NCBI GenBank assembly: GCA_029817715.1
Contig: JARUPY010000079.1
Coordinates: 3,100,001-3,164,000, forward strand
DNA: 64,000 bases
Reading direction: 5' to 3'
Source: Melastoma dodecandrum
Lineage: Eukaryota > Streptophyta > Magnoliopsida > Myrtales > Melastomataceae
Shown one piece after another: positions 14,569-25,814 of this stretch (its first letter is position 1; each line of letters starts with the position of its first letter). A model generated the notes under the pieces. It worked only from the letters and a program-made list of their open reading frames with translations. It was not told the DNA's origin and made no database searches. A program made the translations under genes and the position numbers.

Positions 14569-16247
14569 CCTCAGTTAGGTATCTACATATTTGAACAATC
14601 AATACTCAGTGGTCAGGTGCAGAGCAAAGAAGGAAAGTCACTTGATGTTGAGTACGAACTGTCTCAGCAAACAAAACTCAATAATCCAAAAATATGTCCT
14701 TACTACTAATTTGGAACAGAGGAATCAAACGGAGAGGCTGACTTTCATCGAACCCAACCTTCAGTAGAAACATCACAATTCGGCAAGCCAAGCCAGCGTT
14801 ACTTTTGATGATCTTGAACCAAATTCTATCAACAGGGTATCCTAGCTATGATAATGTTCTTTCACTAACATTATTGATTCAGCAAAGTGCTCGGCACGAT
14901 TAGGTGCGCATGCAATGGTTTCTGAGAAAACAGAAAATTCCATGCCGGCATCATCCTGACTTGCTCGAGGAAAGCACTCCTGCTCCTCTATTTTATGTAA
15001 AGAGAAAAGAAATCAACCTAGCTAAGAAGATCTTAATACCCCAATTCCATCCCAGCTATATCCTTTTGTATTCTACTTCTAATGTTGTTTTCTACAAAAA
15101 AAGAATTTTAAAAAATCCCAATGCACAGATAACATGATAAAAAATTCCATCCCATAATACCTTAAACGGACTGAGCAATATGTTCGACAGATATGACCCA
15201 CAACTAAAGCATATCCCCTCAACCTTTATCATTATGATACCCTCAGATGCACCAAGGCAGCTGCTCAACGTAATTAAAAGTCAAATGTCTAAGCATTGAA
15301 GCAGAGACTAGTCATGTAATTGAGAGACCGCCCACTAAACACTGGTGCTAGCAGCTAATTCGACCATCATGCATCATCATCAAAGGGCATCCTTCAAATT
15401 CAAGTAATATCATATCGGAGGGATGCTACTAATGAAATCTAACTTCTAAGCAATGAACACATACCATGGACGATCCAATTAGTAGTTGTGTTGCTAATCC
15501 CATACATGGAATCAACTAACCTAAATTTATTCTACGAAAGACTAAATGGCATGGAAGAAGACATCACTGGGAATTCATATCCCAGAAGGATCCTCTCCAA
15601 ACCCAAAGATCACTAGACCACTGCAGCCAGACGAACAGGTAGTAATACCAACTCAAGCAAGAACGAGTTGAGGAGTGCTGTCTCGTCACGCAGGGCGTTC
15701 CCCAACTGGGTGGAACAGATTAAAAATATCGCGAGGCTGCAAGAATCTCGCTTAAAACGCGGATTCATAGCTCCCCCACGCTCAAGAGAGTTCTGAATCG
15801 ACAGGGGAGGGCTTTTACAAATCTCTTCACCCCCAAGAGGTCATCCCTTCATTAAAAATTTCACATTTCAATTTCAGAAACGCCAGCACTACAAAGGAAA
15901 AGGCCAATACCGAACCATTGAAGGACTCAGCCAACAATCTTTCATTCACACATGCCCGGGGGGAAAACACCCCATTCACAGAACATCGAACATACAACAA
16001 GAGCTGGACAAAAAAAGATACGAACTTTTGAGCTCAACTCCCCCAGTTGCGGAGAAGCTTTCTCCAATTTGGGAATCGACACGGATGGCTGCCAGAAGCT
16101 ATGGACTAAGGGGGGAAGGGGGACACAAATCGCTCTGATGGGCATCCCATGGAACGGAATTGCGATTTCTTCTCACCAGAAATGACGAAATATTTTTCCT
16201 TTTTTCTTTTTAAAGAAACAAATAAAAATGTTGTTTTTTTTTTCAAG
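14569..16247 (-). other. Probable 5'UTR intron(s) of the Ycf20-like gene
   Basis: No coding sequence between the first coding exon and the TATA-like box at 16248-16255. The stretch is A/T-rich with stops in all frames, consistent with a leader split by one or more introns. Exact leader exons are not determinable by eye. Confidence 0.4.
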
Positions 16248-16255
16248 TATTTATA
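16248..16255 (-). promoter_or_regulatory. TATA box (minus strand) for the Ycf20-like gene
   Basis: TATAAATA read on the minus strand. It lies upstream of the Ycf20-like gene and only about 1 kb from the ZOP1 start on the other strand, suggesting a compact divergent promoter around 16250-16400. Confidence 0.5.
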
Positions 16256-17225
16256 GCGACAGAGCAATCGGAACCCTGAAGTCCAGTGGACCCCCCAACC
16301 TCCGACCACTCGGTAGCAGAAGGAAAAGAAGTCCCTCTGCTTGACATCGGCGACACCGACAATCAGGCGCTTGCATCAGTCCTTCCCTCCCGAAGCTGTT
16401 GTTCACGTGCCTCAGATTTTAGCGGTGGATTCTTATTTTCTCTTTTTGTTTGAAATTCTGTTGTTTGTGAGTCGGACCCGTGATTCATTGCTTTGGTTTT
16501 CCCCTTTCAGTGGATTTATTCATGTTTCTGATCGAATTTAGGGATCAGCGTGATGTGTTTTTCGTGCTTGGTTATTGGTGTGGCTTGATTGATCTGCTGG
16601 TTGTGCAGTTTGAGATAGCCTCTAGATTTGGTGTGATTTGTGTAATGAATCGTATCGGAAATGGCTCCTCGGACATTTTTCTAGAGTATATCTGGGTTTT
16701 TGTGCACTTGCGAGCTTGTGGTTTCACCTTATGAAATTCGAGGGACTCACAGATTGCAGTTTTGGGACTTGGTGATTTACTATTTGGTATTTGGTATCCT
16801 ATGTAGTTGCTGTTCGGGTTAAGTTTTGATGATGTGAGCTTCTAGGGTAACTTGGTTGTTGCTTTTCTATATTACCACTCCATTTACATGCTTCAATTCT
16901 TGATCGAAGAAGCTGATGTCTGATGTTTTTGTGCTTTTTCAGAGGAATGAACTCCTTACTCTTACTGCTGTTCTTTCGGTTGGCTCCCAAAACACCAAGC
17001 ATTTGCTGCCAGAGCTGATGCGGCAAATTGGGCACTAAAGGGTTTCTTCCAGTGACCTTACCCTAGTTTTCCTTCACGGATCAAAGAGAGAAGCAGGACT
17101 TTAGCTTAATTCTTTTTTGAATCCTAGCATTTCAGCTCATCCTCAGAACTGTCAGCTCCATTCTGCTTCCGTTGTTGCTTCTATTCATCTTTGTATTCAC
17201 CGCGGAACATTTAGTTGTTGCAGCA
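16256..17225 (+). other. Promoter and 5' leader region of ZOP1
   Basis: Between the divergent TATA box and the ZOP1 ATG. The T-rich part from about 16430 to 17100 resembles a 5'UTR intron. No independent gene supported. Confidence 0.4.
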
Positions 17226-19211
17226 ATGACAGAGGTACCTTTATTTTTTCTTTCTTGGCAGACACCATATGATTGTTACTTAGTAACTTGAATGAGCATA
17301 CATGTGTGAACATGGAATAGTGCATAAACTTGCCATCTGAAGTGAGTTCATACTTATCTAATGCAATGGAATGGCTTGTTGTTGACTCAACCTAGATATT
17401 TTCCTGGGCGTGTTTATGTTGCCAGGTTATGTAGGTTTCCTAAAACACCATGATTTTCATTGGGAGGCTTGTTTTGATATGGCTACGGTTAAGTTCTCTA
17501 GATGTTTCTTCCGGACACGTGGTTGTGTGTCCAACTTATTTGTAGCTGCTGGTTTTCGTTTGCTTTTTATCAAGAATATTGTTTATTATTATAGTGTATA
17601 TGGTATTGTATGGAGATCCTTCATGATGCAGTATCCACGAGTGAATATTATTCTTTTTCATGGTTTAGACTCATGTTTTCTTTTCTTCCGTATGTTTGGG
17701 CATTGTGCTTTTGTCTAATCTACTTCCACCTATGTTGGTATCATTTCCTGCTGTTTCAGTTTTGGGTGAGCCAAGGGAATAAATGGTGCGACTTCTGCAA
17801 AATCTACATATCAAATAATCCTGCCACAATTAGGAACCATGAACTTGGTCAGCGTCACAAAGATAATGTTGCGAAAAGGCTTAATGATATGAGGAAGGAT
17901 AAGGCTGCCAAGGAAAAGGAGCTAAAAGAAGCAGCTCGTGCGATTCAGCAGATTGAATCTGTAAGTATCTGTTGTTAAGAATTCTTATTCTAATCAGCGG
18001 GCATTGCTCTAATGCAGATGTCTGTGATCAAGTAGAATGCCTTTTTTTTACTTTTATAAATCTTGACGATAGTCTTCCATAACTCCTGCTTCGTAGAAAT
18101 TAAATTGTAGAACATCAAGGCTGCAGTTAAGTTTTATTATGTTAATGTTTGCTTAACTCAGATCAGAACTGCGTTCCAGCGATTCATCCTTCTAAAAGTG
18201 AACAATTTATTTTTCAATTTGCATCAAACACGTCGTGGTCACATTTTTAGTGATTCAGATCCTTATATAATGGTGTTGATCAATTTCTTTGATCCTTTGT
18301 AAATTTGGACATCCTTTCATCCTTTCGCTTGTAGGAATAAATGAACATATGGTTGTCTGTCGGTCCGATTATGTCTTGACAGACCGGAGTAATGTTAGGC
18401 TGTCTTAATATGTTGTACTCTTTTCTGGCCCTTGAGCCATGATCATACAAAGTTGTCTTTGGTAACCGGTATTCATTCTGTTTTAGTTTCTTTTCAGAAA
18501 GCACAGCGTAGTTACCAGAAAGATGTGGCATCTCAGAAGGAGACTAGAGAAAGTCATGACATCGATGCTCAAGTGGGAAATGGCGATGAGAGTAAGCATA
18601 TATATGCATTGATCTTAGTTGTTATGATGATTTATCTGTTGGAAATGTTTTATTGCTTTAAATGAGAATTCTTCATTTGTAGAATGGGAATATGACAGCA
18701 GCTCGGGTTACTACCACAGTGAGGATACAGGATTGCTCTATGATTCAAAATCCGGCTTCTACTATTCAGACACTCTTGGTAATCTGCAAGCATTCTTTGC
18801 GACTTCCTGATCTAAGTTTGTGGTTAAATAATTTGAAAACCAAACCTTGATGAACTGTCCAATTGCCTTGCAACAGGTAAGTGGGTGACTCAGGAGGAGG
18901 CCTATAAATCAGTACAGCTCTCGAAGAAACCAAAAGGCGGGCAACCCAGCGGAAAGGTGACCCCGGCGACACAAAAGAAGGGACTGGCATTTGTGCCGGT
19001 GGTTTCGGGTCCCTTAAATACCGTTAAGACGGCAAAAGGGGCAGCCCTGTCTTCGGTGGCGGTGAAGAGGAAGAGGCCGAATGAGAAGAAGCCGAAGATG
19101 GTCTCCAAGGAGGAAGAAGCGGCACTCAAGGTGAGGGAGGCAGCCAAGAAGAGGATGGAAGAGAGGGAGAAACCATTGATGGGTCTCTACAGCGGGAACT
19201 GGAAATCATGA
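17226..19211 (+). CDS. ZOP1: ZOP1: zinc finger and OCRE domain protein (244 aa, 5 exons)
   Basis: Exons 17226-17234 (a micro-exon coding only Met-Thr-Glu), 17760-17960, 18498-18591, 18683-18778, 18877-19211, all GT-AG and in phase, 735 nt. Residues 4-40 form a U1/matrin-type C2H2 zinc finger (Cys13, Cys16, His30, His36; KWCDFCKIYISNNPATIRNH). A charged coiled-coil-like segment follows, then an OCRE module at about 103-142 (WEYDSSSGYYHSEDTGLLYD, SGFYYSDTLGKWVTQEEAY). A basic C-terminus ends REKPLMGLYSGNWKS. Arabidopsis ZOP1 is a nucleic-acid-binding pre-mRNA splicing factor also needed for RNA-directed DNA methylation; it is the plant counterpart of WBP4-like splicing factors. Nuclear location is inferred from the family. 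Confidence 0.95.
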
Positions 19212-19493
19212 AGAAAAGAACGATAGTGTGCGTAGTTGCCGCCATCCTGCGTGGAGATTTAAGTGGGAATGGATGGATGGGATGCATTTGTATACAATGC
19301 GAGCAGCTAAAATGTCTTAATTAAAAATTAATAGTCACACGCATGATTTTTCAAACTAAAAATAGATAGTAAAATTGTAAAATAGTGGATGTTATAGTAA
19401 TGAGTTTTGTACGTTAGTTTTAAAAAAAATTTACGAAATACGGTGCGAATTTGGTAAAATACGATTTTATCAAACGCGCCCCTTAAATAACTA

Positions 19494-19640
19494 ACTTGTG
19501 CGGGTTTAAACCCACCTTTATGTAGGGTGGAGTCGGAGGAGGGCGGGTTTTTAAGAAATGCACAAAGGGCAGATTTTCAAAACCCGCTCGCTCAACACTT
19601 CGAGAAATTTCGCCAAGGGCGGGTTTAACCCGCCCCTTGT
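19494..19640. repeat. Palindrome-bounded transposon relic upstream of the AXR1 pseudogene
   Basis: Two perfect palindromes bracket this stretch: GGGTTTAAACCC at 19502-19513 and GGGCGGGTTTAACCCGCCC at 19617-19635. Between them are more GGCGGGTTT/AACCCGC words. Just before it, AAACGCGCCCC at about 19474 resembles DNA-transposon ends. The block occupies the region just upstream of where the missing exon 1 of the AXR1-like copy should be. Confidence 0.45.
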
Positions 19641-20048
19641 TAGAAATGATTACTCGCATAATCTTTTCCCATGTATTAGTAATGGTAGGTTTTCTTCCTT
19701 GGAGAAAACTGTTTAATGGCTGAGTCTGTTCTAGCTTTGGGTTCTTAGGAGATGGGTTGCATTATTTAGGACTTGCCCAGCTTTTTGATTTTGTTGAGAA
19801 TGGCGGCTGGAAAGTTCCCTCAGATTGTCTGGAGTATTGTTGAGTTTAATATTGGTATCCGGGTTGCTAAAAAATGTTTTAGTTACAGGTTTTGTTGTAC
19901 TTTCACATCTGTTTGGGTGTGGATCGTGTTCTGTGAGATAGATATGGTGTTCTGATGTTTTGGTGGCCTCTCTGGTGGTCCCTAGTACTGTTTTGTGGCA
20001 TCGTGAAGCTATATTCACATGTTTATCGATTGAAATGTGAAATTTCAG

Positions 20049-23000
20049 GATCTGGGGTGAGCAAGGACAGGTGGCTCTCGAGAAAGCTAGCTTGTGTTTG
20101 CTCAACTGTGGTCCTACTGGTTCTGAGACATTGAAGAATCTCGTTCTTGGTGGGATCGGGAGCATTACTGTCGTTGATGGATCCAAGGTTGAAGTTGGCG
20201 ACTTGGGGAATAACTTCATAGGTTTGTTCCCTTTAGCAATCCATGGAATTCTTCTTTATTAGAGCAATATCACTCTCAATGTTGTTCATTTTATGGACAG
20301 TCAATGAGTCAAGCATTGGTCAATCCAAAGCAAAGTGTCTGTTCTTTCCTTCAAGATCTGAATGATGCATTCAAAGCCAAGTTTATCGAAGAGAGTCCTC
20401 CAAAGCTGATTGAGTCAAACCCTTCCTTCTTTTCTCAGTTCACTTTGGCGGTGGCCACTCAGGTATCTGGTGATTTTATCACTCCAATTTCCGTAACTTC
20501 ATTCAAAAATATTTCTTCTTTGAAAGTCTGATCAGTCCTGATGATAATTAGCGGCGAATGTGCCTTGGGCTGCATTTGATGAGTAAAACTTGCACTTGAC
20601 AATATTTTTAACTTTCTGGCAAGAAGTCCTTTTTCAACCATGGTGGTACCTCCTTTGCACGTTTTCCCCCTTTCCCCTACAGAAACATGGAATTCGGCTG
20701 GCTTATTAACATGTAGTGTCATACGTAGATTACCAAAGAGTATTATTTCCATTCACTATGTAAAAGCATACAACTCCTAGTTCTATTCTTTTTCTCTCCC
20801 AGCATGCAGAGGATTCCATGATCAAGCTTGATAAGATATGTAGAGAGGCAAATGTGATGCTGACATTTGCTCGTTCTTATGGTCTTGCAGCGTTTGTTCG
20901 CATCAGTCTGAAGGTGATGTCTTTTAAGAAGCATTTACGATTCTCATTTACATGTAGTCCTTGATTAACCATAACCCTTGGTAGTGATGAATGTTTGATG
21001 ATCGTTTCTCACTTTGTATTGAATCATAGACATTAGCTGCATGCAGGGGCAATTGGCTGTTATAATCACTTGTTTGTGAAACTCCTTGATTTACAGACAT
21101 TAAATGTCTACCATGAGTATTTGCTTGGCCCTAAAATTAGTAGACACCTCCTATTTCCCTTGAGGAAGGTGGGACAATAAGTCCTGCCAAACCTTCTTCT
21201 ATGTTATCCTACTCACCTGCAATTTCTAAAGTTCCCTTCTTACTTTCAAGTAACAATTTTTTGAGCTATGATTTTCTCTAGAGTCACAACATATATAATT
21301 TTATGACATCTCGTTTTGGCATTAGCTGGTTCCGAAAGCTCATAGACATATCCACTTTATGGCAGGAACACACTGTTATTGATTCCAAGCCAGATCATTT
21401 TGTGGATGACCTTCGCCTAAATAATAACCCATGGCCAGAGCTCAGAAGGTAGAGGCTCAGTGGTACTTTCTTTTCTGTTTCCATATGTTCTTTTTTTTCC
21501 TATTTTTGGTAAGATGTTCTGTTAAAATTGGAAGTGATGTAGTCTTGTTTGTTTCTCTATTCATTGAGGAGTGTCTCTCAAAGCTCCTAAAATTTTCATT
21601 AGTTGAACCCAGCTTTATGGAGAACATTGATTTGACTGTTGCAGATCCTGTCGAACATAAACATATACCTTATGTGCTCATCCTTATCAAAATGGCAGAA
21701 GAATGGTCTGAACTTCATAAGGGTCAACTCCCTTCAACAAGAGAAGAGAAGAAACAATTCAAGGTCTGGGCACTAACATATCATATTTGCTTATTATGAT
21801 TGATCTTACTGCTCAAGTGAGATGCTGGTTGCCATCTTGTTATTTTAGGAGCTGCTTAAGAGCAGGACGGTTTCTCTTGATGAAGACAACTACAAAGAAG
21901 CTATTGATAATTCTTTCAAATTATTTGCTCCAAAAGGAATCAGTAAGTCTTAAACAGGTTGCAGTTTCTTCAAATATCGTCAGTCTGTTCCTACTTTTTG
22001 CAATAATCTTGTATGAATTAATATATACTGAGTAGTATAATCCATGAGAAAACACTACAGCACGTGCTGAAATCAGTTGAATTACTTGTAATCAGTGAAT
22101 CCTACTGGAAGACATCGATGCCTCAGTCACAGATATACATGTCTGAGAAGCTGAAGCTATCTTCTTCTTTTTCTATTTTCCAGCTCAGGATACAACAGAT
22201 CATTAATGATAGCTCTGTTGAACGTCATTCTAATTCATCTGATTTTTGGGTGATGGTGGCAGCACTGAAGGTTGGGACTCTGCTTAATTTTGGCTTTATA
22301 CACTTATTTATTGGATTCCTATCATCAAAGAAACCCAATTTACTATTTCTAAATTTGAAACCATAAATGCGCCCCCAGGAGTTGGTTCCAGAAAGACCAG
22401 GACTATTGGTGTCAATCCAATTTTTCATTTTGCAGGAATTTGCGAGTAGTGAAGGAGGAGGAGAATTGCCTCTGGAGGGTTCTATTCCTGATATGACATC
22501 GTCAACCGAGTTCGTCAAATGTTGGATGCTTTCTTACATTGTCTATCCAAAGATGGTGTGGTGGTCTAACCATGACCTTGGTCATTTTCTTTTGCAGGCA
22601 CTATGTGAATTTACAGAAGATCTACCAAGCTAAAGCAGAAGCTAATTTTCATTCAGTGGAGCAGCGAACTAGAGTCTTTTGAAAAAGATTGGTCGAAACT
22701 CAACCAGCATCTCCAAGCAAACTATAAAAAGCTCCTGTCGGAATGCTCGGAAACTCAAAGTGAGTCGACTCTCTTGAATAAAAGATTGCCTCTCAAAATA
22801 TGGCTGACCCCTTCATTATTAAATGCAAAGCAATTGACGAAGCACAGCTTTTCTATGGAAGTGTCATTTCTGTTTGGCTGATGCTAATTGAGCACTCAAG
22901 AAATTCCTTACAATAGGGTAAAAACAGATGTAGTATAGGTTTTGGTTGTTTGCCCTCCTTACCACACGTTGCTATCCCCACAAGTGCTCACTTAGTTTTA

Positions 23001-24166
23001 CTAAAATCCATTCGGAAAGAACTAGTGATGGCCATTAACGTGCTGCCATCCTTTATAGCAGTGTGGCATTCAGAGAAGTGTATCTTATTCCAAGAATCTT
23101 CTGGGTAATTCCTCCTACTTCAGAGAGAATTAGATGCCCCAAGCTAAGCTACAAGTGGTGTTTGTATGCATTTGAATGCATATTATGAGCAGTACAATGA
23201 AGACATTCAGTGGACTCCCAACAGACTGAATTGTTTTCTTGTATATTACTCTACCAAGATTTCATAGAGTCAAATTAGACATTTCCTTTGTTCATTCTCC
23301 AGATATCCATGTATCGACCAATCGAGGAAGATTTTCAGTCTCCCAATTTATCTGAGCTACAGAAGTACCTGACAGATGAGGATTACAGGTTCAACTTGTT
23401 TGCTTACTTAGCTTAGTGACATACGGCAGTGAAAGTTGCTTCTGTACCTTTCCTACCCTTAAAATTGTATTAAGCACACCACTAGCTGAGGGGAGGTGTT
23501 GTTCTTGTTTTGCTGTTATTCGATTTAGTGTCCCTTCAGTTTTAATGGTTACATCTTGACAGTGGCTACATTTTTCTGAATATTCTATTTTTGTCTTAAT
23601 ATGTTGCTCATTTGTTTATCAGTGTTGCTGTGGGGTTCTACATACTCCTTCAGGCTGTGGACCGCTTTGCTCTTAATTAAAACAGTTTCCCTGGGGAATT
23701 CGATGGGTAAATTTTGCCTAGTGTCATTCGCTGCAATTTCTTGTGCCTCCAAACAATTCTTTCGATTAACTATTGGACGTAATTTTTTGTAGTGCGATGG
23801 ATGAGGATATCTCGTGATTGGAAACAATGGCCTATGGAATCCCGAGTGACCTTGGATGCATCGGTCAAACCTTGACCGAAGATCTCATCAACGAAATGTG
23901 TTGATTTGGGGCTGCGGAGCTGCATGCTGTGGCTGCATTCATTGGAGGGGTTGCAGCTCAGGAAGCCATAAAGGTAGTTTCAGTTTCATCCCTCCCGTTC
24001 AGTAATCATTAAGATAACCACGGCTGTCCTCTTGATTAAATGGTCGAACTCCAATGATTGATGACTTATGATTGTTTCGCAGCTCATAACAAAGCAGTTT
24101 GTTCCCATGTGCGGGAGTTTCATATTCAATGGCATCGACCACAGGTCTCAGTTGCTGACACTCTAG
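20049..24166 (+). pseudogene. AXR1: AXR1-like NEDD8-activating enzyme E1 regulatory subunit, decayed copy
   Basis: Clear AXR1/AXL homology with introns retained, so it is a segmental rather than processed copy. Recognisable exons: 20049-20221 ([20 protein letters not shown], then [20 protein letters not shown]), about 20301-20462 (LNDAFKAKFIEESP), a DSMIKLDKICREANVML exon, and exons with HKHIPYVLILIKMAEEWSEL, SSDFWVMVAALKEFASSEGG and GGELPLEGSIPDMTSSTE. The last exon, 24083-24166, encodes TKQFVPMCGSFIFNGIDH. The expected first exon (MA...KYDRQLR) is absent upstream. Frame is lost near 20330 (AAGTGTC where AAG-AGT-GTC is expected), near 22190 and near 22678. In-frame stops occur at 23678-23680, 23815-23817 and 23902-23904; the last two sit where family proteins have Arg, fitting CGA to TGA. 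No functional product is expected. Confidence 0.9.
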
Positions 24167-24803
24167 TTAACTCGGTATTCAACAGCGTAACTAGTAAGAT
24201 CCCCTGCCTCCTGTTCCCTGTCGACTCTGAAAGTTATACGATGTGTTGCCGAGCATACTCAAGAGTGTTTGACCATTACCATCGCAGAAGAAAGGGGGAA
24301 ACAATAGCTTCCTCTTCTTGTTTATCTCTGTGGTTATTTTTTGTTTTTACGAGAAGGGCACATTTTTCCGGAGGAATGCAAATGCCGTAGCAGCGAACAG
24401 GGCAAAGCCGGGAATGTTCCGGGCTTCTGCTGTCAGTTAGGATTTCTGTCGGGAAGTTATAGCAGGGCAATGCTTCCATGTTATATTTATCTAGAAAGGG
24501 GTTTAGAGAGGAATTTGGGAGGTGGAGCCTCCAGATATTAAGCGCGTTTCTTAAGAGATCTTCTCTGTTGCCCCCTTTTTATGTCAATTTCAGAAGCTTC
24601 TTTTTTCCAGTCTTCTAAGTTTACAGGAAACAAAATAATTCAACGCTAATGTGACAGCCATCGAATCTTCTTCCTAATTCTAAATCTAATACACCATTCA
24701 TACAAACAATTAAGACATGATCAAAGACTTAGATTAGTCATTGGGAAAACCTTAAACTATAAAATTAAAGACTGATCACGCGCTTCTCCTCCTCCTCCTC
24801 CCT
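24167..24803. other. Intergenic gap between AXR1 pseudogene and first clustered LEA_2 gene
   Basis: No coding feature recognised. It ends in CTC-rich DNA (24785-24800) just before a TATA box. Confidence 0.4.
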
Positions 24804-24812
24804 TATATATAA
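24804..24812 (+). promoter_or_regulatory. TATA box for LEA_2 gene 1
   Basis: TATATATAA, about 100 bp upstream of the ATG at 24915, followed by a CATT/ATTC microsatellite that would fall in the 5'UTR. Confidence 0.6.
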
Positions 24813-24833
24813 ACTCTTTCCGGACATCGTACC

Positions 24834-24857
24834 ATTCATTCATTCATTCATTCATTC
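24834..24857 (+). repeat. ATTC tetranucleotide microsatellite in the LEA_2 5'UTR
   Basis: About six CATT repeats in tandem between the TATA box and start codon of LEA_2 gene 1. Confidence 0.7.
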
Positions 24858-24914
24858 ACGACCTTGCGAAATCTCTTACAAACCTCGGAAGCTATACACA
24901 CATATCTCAAACAA

Positions 24915-25460
24915 ATGGACGACGAGAAGCGCCAGAAGAGGATGAAGTGGGCTGCCTACATCACCGCCTTCGCCATCTTCCAGGTCATCGTCATTCTTGT
25001 CTTCGCCCTTGTCATCATGAAGGTCCGTACCCCAAAGTTCCGTGTCGGGAACTTCGAGATCCAAAGCCTAAGCACCAACACCACCCCCGCCCCTAGGTTC
25101 GACATGGCCTTCGTCGCGCCGATCAGGGTCAAGAACGCCAACTTTGGTCCTTACAAGTACGATGCCACCACCGTCGACTTCACCTATGGTGGCGCCATGG
25201 TGGGCCAGGTGCAGGTCCCGAAGAGCAAGGCCAACTTCAGGTCGACAAAGAAGATCGACGTCCTTGTGAACCTGAGTTCGAGTGTTTCGAACGTCGTTCC
25301 TGACATCAGCTCGGGGACACTGACCTTGAGCAGCTCGGGGACGATGAAGGGGAAGGTGGAGATGATGCTCATCTTCAAGAAGAAGAAGTCGACCAGCATG
25401 AACTGCACCATGGTCATCAACTTGGCTTCCAAGGCGCTTCAGTCATTGAACTGCAAATGA
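24915..25460 (+). CDS. LEA_2 cluster gene 1 (181 aa, single exon)
   Basis: Type II membrane LEA_2 protein. The short basic cytosolic tail MDDEKRQKRMKW is followed by a transmembrane helix at about residues 12-36 (ending VFALVIMKV). Then comes the LEA14-like domain: TPKFRVGNFEIQSL, APIRVKNANFGPYKYDATTV, DFTYGGAMVGQVQVPKSKAN, and a C-terminal IFKKKKSTSMNCTMVINLAS. The frame is open to 24864 but only with a TTG there, so ATG 24915 is used; it lies just after the TATA box and 5'UTR. It is the shortest N-terminus in the cluster. Role by family: plasma-membrane or cell-wall-facing protein linked to stress or pathogen responses; precise function unknown. Confidence 0.88.
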   Translation: MDDEKRQKRMKWAAYITAFAIFQVIVILVFALVIMKVRTPKFRVGNFEIQSLSTNTTPAPRFDMAFVAPIRVKNANFGPYKYDATTVDFTYGGAMVGQVQVPKSKANFRSTKKIDVLVNLSSSVSNVVPDISSGTLTLSSSGTMKGKVEMMLIFKKKKSTSMNCTMVINLASKALQSLNCK

Positions 25461-25814
25461 GAGGATTCGAATCGTGTGATTGTGTATTGAGTACTAGGCC
25501 TTTCGTGTTATAGCGAAAATAAAACGTGTTGTTGGTATTTCTTTTCTCGTGCTATGCTTTGCATCTTCCTGTAAGACAGTTTCGGACATTATAAATTTTG
25601 GGATTTTTAGCATGCCTTCGTGCCACTAACAAGAAATATGGAAGTAAGAACACATTCCAAAGGGCGCCACTTAATAAAGTTCTACATTATCATCTGAATG
25701 TACGCGACACGTCTATCATGTATAAAACTTGAATGAACTGCTTTGGAGTGCATCGAAAATTCTTGAGCATATGAAGACGAAGACGATGATATTCGTGGTC
25801 TCGAGTAGATGCTG

